A stretch of DNA of 63,728 bases from Saccoglossus kowalevskii (Eukaryota; Hemichordata; Enteropneusta; Harrimaniidae): contig NW_003137822.1 of assembly GCF_000003605.2 (NCBI RefSeq), positions 489,973-553,700 on the forward strand, read 5' to 3'. The position numbers were made by a program, and so were the translations under genes. The notes below the pieces were generated by a model. The model did no database searches. It was not told the origin of the DNA and saw only the letters and a program-made list of their open reading frames with translations. Position 1 is the first letter of the stretch, and every line of letters begins with the position of its first letter. Positions 23,701 to 34,270 of this stretch are shown one piece after another.

Positions 23701-26700
23701 ATCTGGTCCCTCAAATAAGGGGCACGTGAGCTTTGATTCTAACCGGATATATTGCACTGGGTCGGGGAGATACAAACTTTTGTGTATCTTTTGTCCAATG
23801 GGTACCTGTACTTCGATCATTCGCAAGTTTTGCCAGGTGGTGCGAGACAGCTTTGTTTGCAACCGGACGAACTCCGTTTAATTCAATGAAGCAAACAACT
23901 GACAATGCTAAAATAAATTGCAGAGGTACGCTAAAATTAATTGAAAACAACCAAATAATTTCAATGAAAAATAAATCACAGAGAGAGGTAACTTGATACA
24001 TTTCGGTAACAACTCTTTTGACGCGCTGACCNNNNNNNNNNNNNNNNNNNNNNNNNNNNNNNNNNNNNNNNNNNNNNNNNNNNNNNNNNNNNNNNNNNNN
24101 NNNNNNNNNNNNNNNNNNNNNNNNNNNNNNNNNNNNNNNNNNNNNNNNNNNNNNNNNNNNNNNNNNNNNNNNNNNNNNNNNNNNNNNNNNNNNNNNNNNN
24201 NNNNNNNNNNNNNNNNNNNNNNNNNNNNNNNNNNNNNNNNNNNNNNNNNNNNNNNNNNNNNNNNNNNNNNNNNNNNNNNNNNNNNNNNNNNNNNNNNNNN
24301 NNNNNNNNNNNNNNNNNNNNNNNNNNNNNNNNNNNNNNNNNNNNNNNNNNNNNNNNNNNNNNNNNNNNNNNNNNNNNNNNNNNNNNNNNNNNNNNNNNNN
24401 NNNNNNNNNNNNNNNNNNNNNNNNNNNNNNNNNNNNNNNNNNNNNNNNNNNNNNNNNNNNNNNNNNNNNNNNNNNNNNNNNNNNNNNNNNNNNNNNNNNN
24501 NNNNNNNNNNNNNNNNNNNNNNNNNNNNNNNNNNNNNNNNNNNNNNNNNNNNNNNNNNNNNNNNNNNNNNNNNNNNNNNNNNNNNNNNNNNNNNNNNNNN
24601 NNNNNNNNNNNNNNNNNNNNNNNNNNNNNNNNNNNNNNNNNNNNNNNNNNNNNNNNNNNNNNNNNNNNNNNNNNNNNNNNNNNNNNNNNNNNNNNNNNNN
24701 NNNNNNNNNNNNNNNNNNNNNNNNNNNNNNNNNNNNNNNNNNNNNNNNNNNNNNNNNNNNNNNNNNNNNNNNNNNNNNNNNNNNNNNNNNNNNNNNNNNN
24801 NNNNNNNNNNNNNNNNNNNNNNNNNNNNNNNNNNNNNNNNNNNNNNNNNNNNNNNNNNNNNNNNNNNNNNNNNNNNNNNNNNNNNNNNNNNNNNNNNNNN
24901 NNNNNNNNNNNNNNNNNNNNNNNNNNNNNNNNNNNNNNNNNNNNNNNNNNNNNNNNNNNNNNNNNNNNNNNNNNNNNNNNNNNNNNNNNNNNNNNNNNNN
25001 NNNNNGACCCAAAATCAAAAACGCATTCTGGATATTTAAAATAAAGACAAATTTTACAAAGTTTGTATAATAAGCTTTCAGAAAATATATAACATGTTGG
25101 ATATATAATACGATCTTCATTGTCTAATTACTCAATTAAAAAGCAAGCCAAATAAACTGCATCTCTACCTTAAATAAGTTGCACTATTTATAAAGTAAGA
25201 ATGCCAACTGTAATGCATTCCATAATTAAGCCTGTAACATTTTCAAATGATACAGAATTTAGGTGAACAAAACAAAGTTTTCTTTGAGGGCGATAGATGA
25301 CTTACCATACTCATCCGACACAGCATGTATGTAAATAGGGATCTATGTGGTAGTTGAGCGCGGTAATTGAGCGTCTCAGTTTTCAAAAGTAAGCGTGAAG
25401 CCAAACAATGGAAAGCTTGAGTGCGCTCACCTTTAAAAGTAAGCGTGGGAACAAACCATGGAATGCCGGTGATGTAATGAAAGCTACGCTCAGTTTAACA
25501 TGAAGTTGATACAAGTTTGTTTCAGAGGTCTAACTTAATGTTAAAGAAACCAATGTGAATTCACATGAGCAGGACGTTTGTTAAAAATAACGCAACCATA
25601 TTTAATTAAATATTCACACAGTTTGAACCCTATGACCTTGTGAGATGGGCGCATCTGATAATAAGGGACTACGCTCACTTTTACGTGGAATAGTAGAGAT
25701 AGGTCAAGCTAGTTAATAACAAGATAGAATGATTAGTGGTATTGCAGAAAGTATTGATATTAGCGAGTGTAACACAGAAGTGTTTTAGATCAATGTTTAA
25801 GTATGTCCTTCTAGCATGGATATTAGTGGAAAAACAGGATAATTTTTACTTTAAACAGGAATTAGTAATTCTTGGAAGATAAGTGAAACATTAATGAACA
25901 GAAGTATTTAACACTTTTCATGGTGATAGAAGTCCATTGTTGAAACCATTCACAGTACCAAACACGGTATTCTTGAATAGGCATCAGAGAATAAGAAAAC
26001 ATAAATTTGACTGTAATGTTTGAAAAATAAGTAGTATTTATGGTATGTTTTGATTACAGTGATATAATTAAATTTATTTGTACTCACCTGTAGCACTCAG
26101 TGTAAGTAACTCTCCAATATGGGCTAGTAAATGTCTTTTCATATCATGTTTGGCAATTCTATCAACTCCTTTCACAACTTTACAGCAATTATCAGGCAAC
26201 AACTTGCAGATATACATGTGCTCAGCTGGTATTTTATCAGACTTTTTGTTTACTTTATCAATTCTATGTTCTGCAAACTTTTTCAGAAGAGTAGTATCAG
26301 ACAGCTTTCTTATTTGGTCTAAGTTCAGTATTCTACCTTTTGGTTTATCTGATGGCCTGCCCTGTTCTTCTTTTATCTAAAAGGTAATGAAATGAATGTT
26401 ACAGAACTTACTGCTGTTTCAGTCAAGAATGATTGAAACGATTGTAAGAAATAATACAAACACTGACAATGTCATAGTGGAAACTCGTCCTACCAAGTTT
26501 GCTTGAAATCAGTTTAGCAAGCTCCAAGAATTGGTGTCAGACAAGTAATCATTAAAAAAAAAAATCAACATTCAACAAATTCATCAGATCAGAAAACAAA
26601 GTAAAGTGCATATGAATTTAATGATATATAATGTTTGTTGACCAGGTTTAAATATAGGTAATTGAACAAAAAACAATCTTTAATTGGATTTCAGGGGGGA

Positions 26701-29700
26701 AATAATGTGCATGTGCAGCCCTTTTAATTTTATTGTAATCAAGTATTAAACTTATTTGTGCATTTTATTCAGTTATAAAAAGAATTTAGCAGAAACAAGC
26801 AATTGCATTACATAGTCTATGTGTTATCAAGTTTAAGGAATATATAAAATTTGAACATGAATGGTCAGAGCACTTCTGAGATATGGATCTAAAACTGCAT
26901 TCATAAACAAAATGGCCACCAGTTGGCCACCAGTCATTATTTTGACCCAAAAAAAGACACTCCTAATAAACTTTCAATGTGTAATTGTGTCTATCCATAT
27001 ATGTAATGTACTGAGTATTATATACCGTATTTATTCGAGTAAGAGCCCATGCCTGGACAAACGCCCACCCCCCACTTTTGACACAATAAAGAAGTTGAGG
27101 TCATATCCGGGCACACGCCCAGGGGGTCTTTTTCTACACAAAAAAATAACAAAAAACTATTTTCTATTCGTTGACTGTGGTTGTATTAACAGTTGACTTT
27201 CTTGAAGTCTGTCGTGATGCTTATAAAAATTCTTTAAATATAATTGTTAATTGCGTAAAACAAGGGGTGAACGCAAAATAGCTGGGACAGCTTTTTGCCT
27301 TCAGGGCAGCGCGTTCACCGCTGATTTTTTTCAGAATCATAACAGTCAGCAAGTCTATAAAAATATATATTAAAGCAGAAATGGTAGTTCTCTTTTTGAA
27401 ATATGTCGTGGGCCTAAAAAGGGTCGGCCGTTTGGTTTGTGCTTCCTTAGAAACGATTCAAGCAAATCGTATAAGGAGAGCCGCTAAGCAAGTGTCGCAC
27501 TCGTTCGGCTTTAGCGTCATCGACAATGAAACCAATGTTGCAATATTGTAGCAACCCGTACCTGGGAGAGTGGTTGAAATCACGTTATTTTGGCTTTATA
27601 AAATATTTGCTAGCAGCTTGCAAATCCATAACTGGGGCCAGCAATTTTGCAATTTCACGCCGAAGACTGCCAACTTGTTTACCATCTTTCATCACCGCTA
27701 TTGCATTTCTGTCATGAAAACTATTCTTCTGTCGTTGGATAAAAAAAAACTTCCTATTTCAAGCCCTCCGCGATATCCATATAGTGAGACATTCCAACCG
27801 CCGGAACTTGCTGAATGATAACTTTCACCGTGATTGATAATTGTCGAGTCTGATAAGAAAGCAATGTCACGATATGACCTTTATGATGAAATACTAGTAG
27901 TGATGTCATTTTAAGCCAATCAGTAAAGCAGATGCATAAAGGTCAAAGATGATTGCCAGACTGTAAACAAAAGCATCGTGTGCCATCGCAGCAGATCGAC
28001 CCAATTTTTCTTGACTCTTTATTGTGATTAGACACGAATGAAAAGTGCCAAGCTGACAGACTGCAAAATCCGTGGATTAAAAGTACAAATTGTGTGGGAC
28101 GATATCAACGAACTTTAGGAATAAGTTGTAGGGATTTTATTCGACGGCTACAGTGACACCGACTTGGACTTTGAGGGTTTTGAGTTTGACAAAGATGGCA
28201 ATGAACGTACAAATAAAGATCTGAGAAGTTTTTTCAAACAGCTATGAATTTTTATAATTTTTACTGTGTAAATTTGTAAATTATTATTGATCTTGTATGA
28301 CAGTTGATTCGTAATTTGTCGAGACCGGAAATCATTTTACGCAGTTTAACCCATGACATTTTAATTCATTTTGAGTTCACGCGTATTGGGTGTGTTTGTC
28401 GGCGGGAAAATTCTAATTCAAATGATTCCTCACTGTCGATTTTTATTATTTCTGGTTTCTTTGTCACATTATAAGCAATACATTAATTTTGTTTTAGTTC
28501 TGATGTTGCATATTGTTCATATTGTTTTCATTTGCTGTTCTATTCCCTGCCGCAGTTCGATCTGCGTGTTGTCAATTTTCGGGGTTTTTTGCCGGGGATC
28601 TCCTGGCAAACGCACACCCCTATTTTTTGGCTATTTTCCATGTTCAGGACCCTGGGCTTACACCTGGATAAATACGCTATGTGTGAATTGCAGAGAAAAT
28701 GCAAAAACATCATTTTCACCCTATTTTTGATCAAAAACGACAAATTTTTACCCAAAGAGACCCCTTTGATAAACTTTAATTGTGTAATTGTGTCTATCAA
28801 CATATGTAATGTAATGTACATTACCTATACATGAGGTTTGAATGAAAATGATCAATGCATTACTGACAACTAGCAAAAACATCATTTTCAGCCTAATTTT
28901 TTACAAAAATTACATATTTTGATTCAAAATCCATAGATCAGTGATATACCTCTGTGAAGAACTTGTGTGTTATGACGTGCTATACATTTTTAGCATTTTC
29001 CTGTACCTGTTTCTTGGGCACAGTCCTTGCAGAACAAATGGCTCTCAAATTACAATAATACTATTAAATACCAGTCTGTTTCTAGCATACCTTTGCTTTT
29101 GCTGCCTTTTCTTTAGCAGCTTTCTTTGATTTCAATTTTGTTTTCAGTTTCATTTTCAGACTCCTTTTAGTCTTCAATGTAGATCGTGTTGGCTTTGTCT
29201 TAGTCTGTGATCTTGTGGTAACACTACTCAAGAAACGTGTACGTTTTCGAGGCGTCTCTCCTCCATCTGTTTCATCTGGGGGGAAAAGCAGAACATTTAT
29301 GTTACTTAAAGCTACATGTACTATATATTTTACATGGCCCAAATCAGTGGTCACAATAGTTATGCCTCTCACGATAAATACTGGTAAGTATGAAAGACTA
29401 TACAATTTTTAGCTTTTTAATTACTGAGTACAACTTAAGCCGGCATAACTTTTTCTAGTGAGAACACGGTTACGCTTAAAAGACAATTATTGTTAAAAAG
29501 ACACAATTCCTACAACAATAAGACAATTACTATCATGGCTATCTTGTTACAACTTGCTGATTAGGAACTTCTTCTTGTTGTTAAAATAAATTAAAGGTTT
29601 TTCATGTAGCCCCAGATGTTCCCCTGCCCCCTTTACTTGAGTTAAAAGTAGGATAACTTTGAAATTTGTGCATGTCTTGGGTATAATAATGTCAGAGTAC

Positions 29701-30788
29701 ATGTTTCATATTACATTGAGGTAGGTAGAGCAGAATTCAAATTTTGCACTACTGAGCAATATACGACTGTGCATATTTGCAATGCATTATGGGAAGGGAT
29801 TTCCATTGTACATACTGTACTTCCCCGGTCATAAGCTCTTCTCTGAGTATAAGCTCACGCCCTTATGTTTAGATATTTAGTTGGGGGTTTCCCCTTGCAT
29901 ACAGGTGTTTTACACCCTGTATAGATGTATGTCGACAATATGCTTAATCTAAAAAAAGATTTTATTTATGTTAAGTATGCTAGTCCTTGGAGTGCTTTTA
30001 CAAGAAAAACTCACATAAATTTCATAGCACCAGGCAAACACAGTGGTATGTGTGAGGCTCAAAATCGGTAGTCTGCACCACCGGAATGGTCCATTGCATT
30101 TCCCAAAATAAACATTGTGTGCCCCCTAGTCGCACCATCATTCTGTGTTGTATTCTTCAAAATCGGTACTCTGAATCATCAGAATGCACCTGCACATTTT
30201 CCAAAATAAGCATTGTGCTCCACCTAGTTGCGCCATCATGCCGTGCCATCTTCCTTGCCCATCATTCTGCGCAATTGAAAAAATTCATACCATTCTGGGT
30301 TCAAGTTTTTTTTAAATGTTAAAACATAAACTCCTAGAAAAAGTTGATGAATTAAGTTACAGCAATGATTTTCAAGCCTGTTTATCAACGCAATCAGGAT
30401 GGTTTCTTCGAAGGTTGAAATTACCATATTTTTACCGTACTTGACCGCGACTGCGCCCAGGGTATTCATAAAATCTGGATTTTTTAGAGGTGGGCGCTTA
30501 ACCGAGCACCTCCTCGGAAAAAAGTGAAACTGACAATTTTAATTCACCGTGTGATAGATTGAGAGGGAATAAAATTATGAAATTAGGTGCATCGTCATCG
30601 ACTCTCACACTGAAGAATCAGAAATATGCCATTTTATTACAATATTAAATTAATTACGTACCACCCGAATTTAAGAGATTAAAAATATTTGAGTCTGTTG
30701 GAACACAGTCAAAATCTTCATCATTATCGTCACTGACAAATGTGTCGGATCGTACGTAAACTCTCGATAAAAAAGCACTTTCTGCCAT
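17166..30788 (-). CDS. C2H2 zinc-finger protein, 745 aa (gene span, 7 exons)
   Basis: Exons in transcript order: 30788-30662, 29275-29091, 26376-26088, 22676-22593, 22086-21245, 19542-19395, 17728-17166. All have GT/AG borders and compatible phases and sum to 2238 nt, exactly 745 codons plus TAA. Features: acidic N-terminus (1-42); Lys/Arg-rich segment (about 50-104); an unusual finger-like motif C161...C168/C169...H186-x3-H190; a long Ser/Gln-rich middle with a seven-Gln run; four canonical C2H2 fingers at about 535-557, 563-585, 591-613 and 619-642; and an acidic tail from 681. Consensus SUMO-type motifs IKEE (105-108) and IKSE (674-677) are visible. It is probably a nuclear DNA-binding regulator (inference). 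I do not recognise a named orthologue. The gap at 24032-25005 and transposon-derived exon 1 leave some doubt about completeness. Confidence 0.8.
17729..19394. other. Zinc-finger gene intron 6
   Basis: Intronic by splice borders. Unique-looking AT-rich sequence; no extra exon or repeat family recognised. Confidence 0.5.
19395..19542 (-). CDS. Zinc-finger gene exon 6: finger 1
   Basis: A 148-nt exon, phase 0 to 1. A basic stretch (KSMRKRRARLDD) precedes finger FECEICGKLYTAGATLTAHY. The donor gtaagt joins in frame to the next exon through a split Gly codon. The basic stretch is a plausible nuclear localisation signal. Confidence 0.87.
19990..20880. repeat. Cluster of palindromic-core dispersed repeats (intron 5)
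   Basis: At least five modules at roughly 120-165 bp spacing, with cores near 20165, 20290, 20455, 20605 and 20775. Shared sentences: 'atatctctgacatgctttga', 'cattcaaa(a/c)ttcacac', 'gtgcatttgtttcatgat'. Noncoding. Confidence 0.65.
21245..22086 (-). CDS. Zinc-finger gene exon 5: Ser/Gln-rich middle
   Basis: An 842-nt exon between ctaatctag and gtaagt, phase 1 to 0. Low-complexity, with RRSRRSSQSSPSKK and a run of seven Gln before M-Q-M. No domain recognised; typical of transcription-factor linker or activation regions. Confidence 0.83.
22593..22676 (-). CDS. Zinc-finger gene exon 4 (84 nt)
   Basis: Short exon, phase 1 to 1, between ttctag and gtatgg. Encodes EPANANKLEFTSIEDGSGMV and ten more residues. 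Its length is a multiple of three, so it could be skipped without frameshift. Confidence 0.7.
22921..25169. mobile_element. TTAA-flanked DNA transposon with 21-bp TIRs (contains a gap)
   Basis: TTAA at 22917-22920 and 25170-25173. The ends GGTAGAGATGCAGTTTATTTG (starting 22921, shown to 21 bases only by position) and its exact reverse complement at 25149-25169 are perfect TIRs. TTAA target sites are typical of piggyBac and Kolobok superfamilies. The element is 2249 bp including 974 N. A short plus-strand frame from 23296 (MHGVKRKRGRKKIQMISMSE...) ends at a possible donor gtgagc near 23407 and may be a transposase N-terminal exon. It lies in intron 3 of the zinc-finger gene. Confidence 0.75.
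24032..25005. other. Assembly gap (974 N)
   Basis: Unknown bases within the TTAA element. Any transposase core or extra exon of the zinc-finger gene here would be invisible. Confidence 0.99.
25324..25696. repeat. Dispersed repeat, copy 1 (TTGAGCG/AAGTAAGCG type)
   Basis: Shares a long colinear similarity with 61865-62298: catgtatgtaaat, gtagttgagcgc, gagcgtctcagtttt, tcaaaagtaagcgtgg, accatggaatg, gaaagctacgctcagttta, then tatttaattaaatattca and actacgctcactttta. Internally it repeats a 'tgagcg...aagtaagcgtgg...caatgga' motif. Confidence 0.8.
26088..26376 (-). CDS. Zinc-finger gene exon 3: finger-like motif
   Basis: A 289-nt exon, phase 0 to 1, between ccttttag and gtgagt. It contains YICKLLPDNCCKVV followed by KHDMKRHLLAHIGE, with Cys and His spacing unlike a standard C2H2 finger (C-x6-C or C-x7-C, then H-x3-H). 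It begins with IKEE, a SUMO-type consensus. Confidence 0.8.
27023..28679 (+). mobile_element. TACCGTA-end TIR transposon, long copy
   Basis: Ends CCGTATTTATTCGAGTAAGA (left, 27025 on) and the reverse complement of the right end, GCGTATTTATCCAGGTGTAAG, match imperfectly; each is next to TA. Just inside are CGCCCACCCCCCACTTTTG-type sequences shared with the element at 30433-31257. About 730 bp of its right part recurs at 34365-35055. A short acidic frame near 28140-28245 reads about SDTDLDFEGFEFDKDGNE before a stop. No transposase recognised, so non-autonomous or decayed. Confidence 0.7.
29091..29275 (-). CDS. Zinc-finger gene exon 2: basic region
   Basis: A 185-nt exon, phase 1 to 0, between tttccccccag and gtatgc. 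Encodes DETDGGETPRKRTRFLSS followed by a strongly Lys/Arg/Thr-rich stretch. Very basic composition suggests nuclear localisation or nucleic-acid contact. No usable Met near its start, so an upstream start exon is needed. Confidence 0.75.
30055..30260 (+). repeat. Two-copy tandem repeat, about 100-bp period
   Basis: tcaaaatcggtagtctg...ccaaaataaacattgtg...gcaccatcat (from about 30058) is repeated as tcaaaatcggtactctg...ccaaaataagcattgtg...gcgccatcat (from about 30158). Confidence 0.65.
30662..30788 (-). CDS. Candidate first coding exon, inside a transposon
   Basis: ATG at 30786-30788, 42 codons (MAESAFLSRVYVRSD then an acidic run), ending at donor gtacgt in phase 1, which is exactly what exon 2 requires. 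The exon lies within the TIR element 30433-31257. Related but broken copies are at about 14876 and 35694. It could be an exonised transposon start exon, or the transposon's own ORF lying upstream of the real gene by chance. Confidence 0.5.
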
Positions 30789-30802
30789 GATGTATTTGCA
30801 TT

Positions 30803-30855
30803 TGACCTGCATCAACGTCCTTTGACCTAATGGGTCAAGTCTGTTATTATCCAAT
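30803..30855 (-). promoter_or_regulatory. Nuclear-receptor half-site cluster and CCAAT box upstream of candidate exon 1
   Basis: Plus-strand TGACCT at 30803-30808 and 30823-30828, GGGTCA at 30832-30837 (an everted pair, spacing 3), and CCAAT at 30851-30855, all within 70 bp upstream of the ATG. RGGTCA half-sites are bound by nuclear receptors; function here is inference. The first AGGTCAAA is also retained in the related transposon copies. Confidence 0.35.
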
Positions 30856-31257
30856 CAAAATGCTGTGTGGTACTGATGCAATTCTTCGGACATTCTCGAA
30901 GACTCTCGGGTAACGCAATGCGGAAGTGATTGATTTCAGCGAATAAAACGACATGGTTTTTTAAAAAAAATGGTAACAAGCAATTTTTATCGGTAAACTG
31001 AATACGGCATGAAATATTTACTGCATTTTACTTTTATTAACAGGTCATTGTCGAAGCGTAATTTACGCACGGTTACCGTAGTACTGTATCATGATATAAA
31101 AACGATGACCAGTATTCATTAAGCAATGATCAAAGACCAAGTTTTAAATTAGTGGCATTTTGAAAGGGTGGGCGTTTTGCCGAATGTGACCCCGAATATA
31201 AAAATTGCGCAAAAGTGGGGGGTGGGCGCTTGACCGGGCATGTGGTCGAGTACGGTA

Positions 31258-34200
31258 TGCTATTTTCAAGAAAGTTAGCATGATTTAGTTTGGCAAATCA
31301 ATTTATGAAAGTTTTTTTTTTTAAATATCTGAAAATTATTCTATAAGTGCGTCTTTGGGGTCAAACTGGGGTCATATGTTAAGGTAGCGAGAAGGGTTTT
31401 TCGAATAAAACATTCTCTGTCTGTTGTCTCGTTCAGAACAGTAATTTAGCTTATATATTTCAAAAGACTAAGTATAGAGGTACAAGTTCGCACAAACTGG
31501 ACAGTCATTGTTTAAATAATTATCACGTGACATAAAAAATGGTGAACCTTGTAAAAATGACAAAGTCCGCGATTGCGAGAGCACACTGTGAAATTTTCTG
31601 GTGAAATTTACGTCATGCATTGTCCGTAATCAAGTCCATTGAAATGTGTCCACGGTAATCAAAAAACCTATTATTCCGATTTCTATGCAGGTTTGTTTTT
31701 TTGTCCCCAAATTATTTCATACTTGGCACCTTTAACAGACTATTATTCTGTGACATTTTCTTTAAAAACCCAGACATATTTCACACCATCATTATCTTTT
31801 GAACGATAACTGCGAGTATGAATGTCCTAGTCCGAACGAACGCCGGTCCCAATGAGTCGTACTCAATCAAAACTTCAACTCGAGAAAAACGCAAAAAACA
31901 GTTGTTATTAACAGTGTTAATAAAACACTGTAGATTTGCTGCAATATTATAAATATATACTAAAAATGGCCAAACATATTAACCACTGATATCATAGAAC
32001 TCATAAAGAGTGTCAGATAATGAATAATTTCAAGCTCGAGCGTGAAAAATGAAGAAAACTGCTGGCATTTGAGTCCATACTCCAGGAACGTTCGGGTTTC
32101 CATTGTTATGCAAACAAACAAGGGATATTCCTCTGACAAACATTACTGTCCCACTGTACACGCTGACAGTTTACTAACAAGCTAATCCTTCAAGTGTCTC
32201 TGATAAGAGATCTAATAAAACTGAGCTAGAGTTCTTCGCGGTTCTTGGCGGTGAAACAGCCGCATTGAAGACGATGCAACTTCAACTAGCCATTTCTTAC
32301 CTTGAAATAAAAAAAAAAAAAATTTGAAGAGCATCCGGGAAAATATTAATAATCATTCTTATCAATCGTTTGCATTATTTTATTCGAATCCATGAAATTC
32401 ACATTTGTTGGCAACTTCCGCGCTAAAAAAAGATTGAAAATGTGGGTGTGGTTCTTTTGCGAGGTCCTGTTGATAATACAGACAAATATGGTTCTGTGAC
32501 CCAGGTCGTGCTTCGATCATGTGACTTTCAGGTAATCAATGATGTTGTAATAAAGCATATTTGACGCTAAGTGAAGGGTCCTCGTACCATCCAACTCCCG
32601 GCGTCGATTCACATAGTGTTTTTGTGCTGTGACTGGCTTCAAAATTATTAGCTGAAAAACATCGGTATATTTTGACAAACGAATGGAATTTGACCTCAGT
32701 TCAAAAAGAAAATACAAGACTGAGATACATTAGAGTCCACGGCGAATCAGTTTTCTCTGCAAGTTGGGAAATAAGTAAACCAGAGTAGGGTCGATGATTT
32801 TCAGCCCTAGGTGACTTCCGTGTGAATCCTGAGTTTCGAATTGTTCATCGACTGGCCACCAAATATTTATGGCTATAACTAAATTTGACACGTTTTTTAA
32901 GCTTAATAAATTATTCATACATGTCAAGCTCTGTTTGATTTTTTCAGGGCATGTGGCCATTTTTAGTCGAAAATATTTTTTGTGGGAACACTTTTACGAT
33001 ACATATACGGTATAGACTAAATTCATTCAATGATCGTGACTTATTTTTGAAAATTGAATGTCAAATTTTACCAGACCGACCGATGTGGATTCAGTGGTAT
33101 CGTTATTTTTGGAATTAATCATTAATATTTTATCGTTTCTCTGATCTGTCAAAATGAGTTACCTATGCTTTTTTCACGTAACTGTCTCATTAAAATAATT
33201 TAAAATATTACATCTGGAACAAGCACCCAAAACAGTTGCTTAAATTCACGATACAAGTGTCATACAACTATTAGATTTGAAGTGTCGTTCAGAATTTAAT
33301 AATAGTTAATACTAGTTGTATATTCACACTTTACTATCAAAACCACCATTTCGACCACTCATGTGCCAGTGATCAGTGTTTGGGCGAGCGGTTGGTGTTT
33401 CAATGAGCGAGCCAGCGAAAAAAAAAACGCGATTAAAATGCGGACGGTTTCTGGTCGGACAAGATCGCATGGTCGAAAATTAAGCGATAAGCGATCGATG
33501 TAAAAGCGGAAGGTTGGGCGAAATGTGTATTGTATGCCCGAACTGTATGACCATGTTTCTCCGATGAAGTCTCGACTGACAATAATGCTGACAATGGACG
33601 TTAGATAAACATGCATTGTTTGCGACGGGAAGCTTATCACCCGTTATATCAGAATCGTCAACAGCAGAGTATACAGATAAGATGTTATCATTTAAACCAT
33701 TCCAAAGATAAACATTATGCAAATATCCACGAAACGGCAGTTGTAGTCTTTTCTGCTAGCGTTTTAAAACACTAATTTAAGCAACGTTATTTCGCAATTT
33801 CGAAATTTGTAAACCTGGGATGATGTATCAAGGTCTAAAGTAACTGTTTTATAAATTTTTGAAAAATCAAGAAAAAAGTGAAAATAATCACCTCATCGCT
33901 GCGTATATTATGATTTTTGATTGGCCGAATGCCTTTAGGCAAGAAAAAAAACGTTCTGCAATCATACACATTTAGCACCACAAATCTGACATTCAAACTA
34001 TTGCGAAATAAAAACGGAATTGTATCAGGGCACCAAATCCTAAATAAGATAAACTGTACCATGAGAGAATGATTGGGTGGGTGTGTATTATTATCCAGAC
34101 ATACAGCGAGAATGAACCGAGATATTGTTTACAAAACATGACAATAAACTCTCTTACTGTGTGATACATGTAATGGCCACTGGCACCTTTTTTTCTCAAA

Positions 34201-34260
34201 ATCGTTTCTTGTTCTTGATTCAACCACTCAAATCATATTCCTGATAATGACCTTTCAAAA
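31258..34260. other. Intergenic, no recognised gene
   Basis: AT-rich sequence upstream of the zinc-finger gene, with scattered CpG. Minus-strand open frames at 32517-32960, 33359-33722 and 33835-34223 lack recognisable domains and I do not call them genes. Confidence 0.4.
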
Positions 34261-34270
34261 TATAATTTCC

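Larger units (their letters stand above)
30433..31257 (-). mobile_element. TIR transposon carrying the zinc-finger gene's candidate exon 1
   Basis: 825 bp. Left end TACCGTACTTGACCGCGACT and right end (reverse complement) TACCGTACTCGACCACATG form imperfect TIRs. On the minus strand, sequence just inside the right end (AGCGCCCACCCCCCACTTTT) matches the long copy at 27023. The 3' part matches 35830-36010 (tttcgtaattttatt, cgagggggtgctcgg). No transposase visible. Confidence 0.75.

Noticed and set aside
23711-25120. 469-codon minus-strand frame
   Set aside because: Mostly runs through 974 N; only the short visible ends are real sequence. Those ends are mentioned as possible transposon content.
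32517-34223. Several minus-strand frames of 60-93 codons as small genes
   Set aside because: No domain, no splice support, and length expected by chance in AT-rich DNA.
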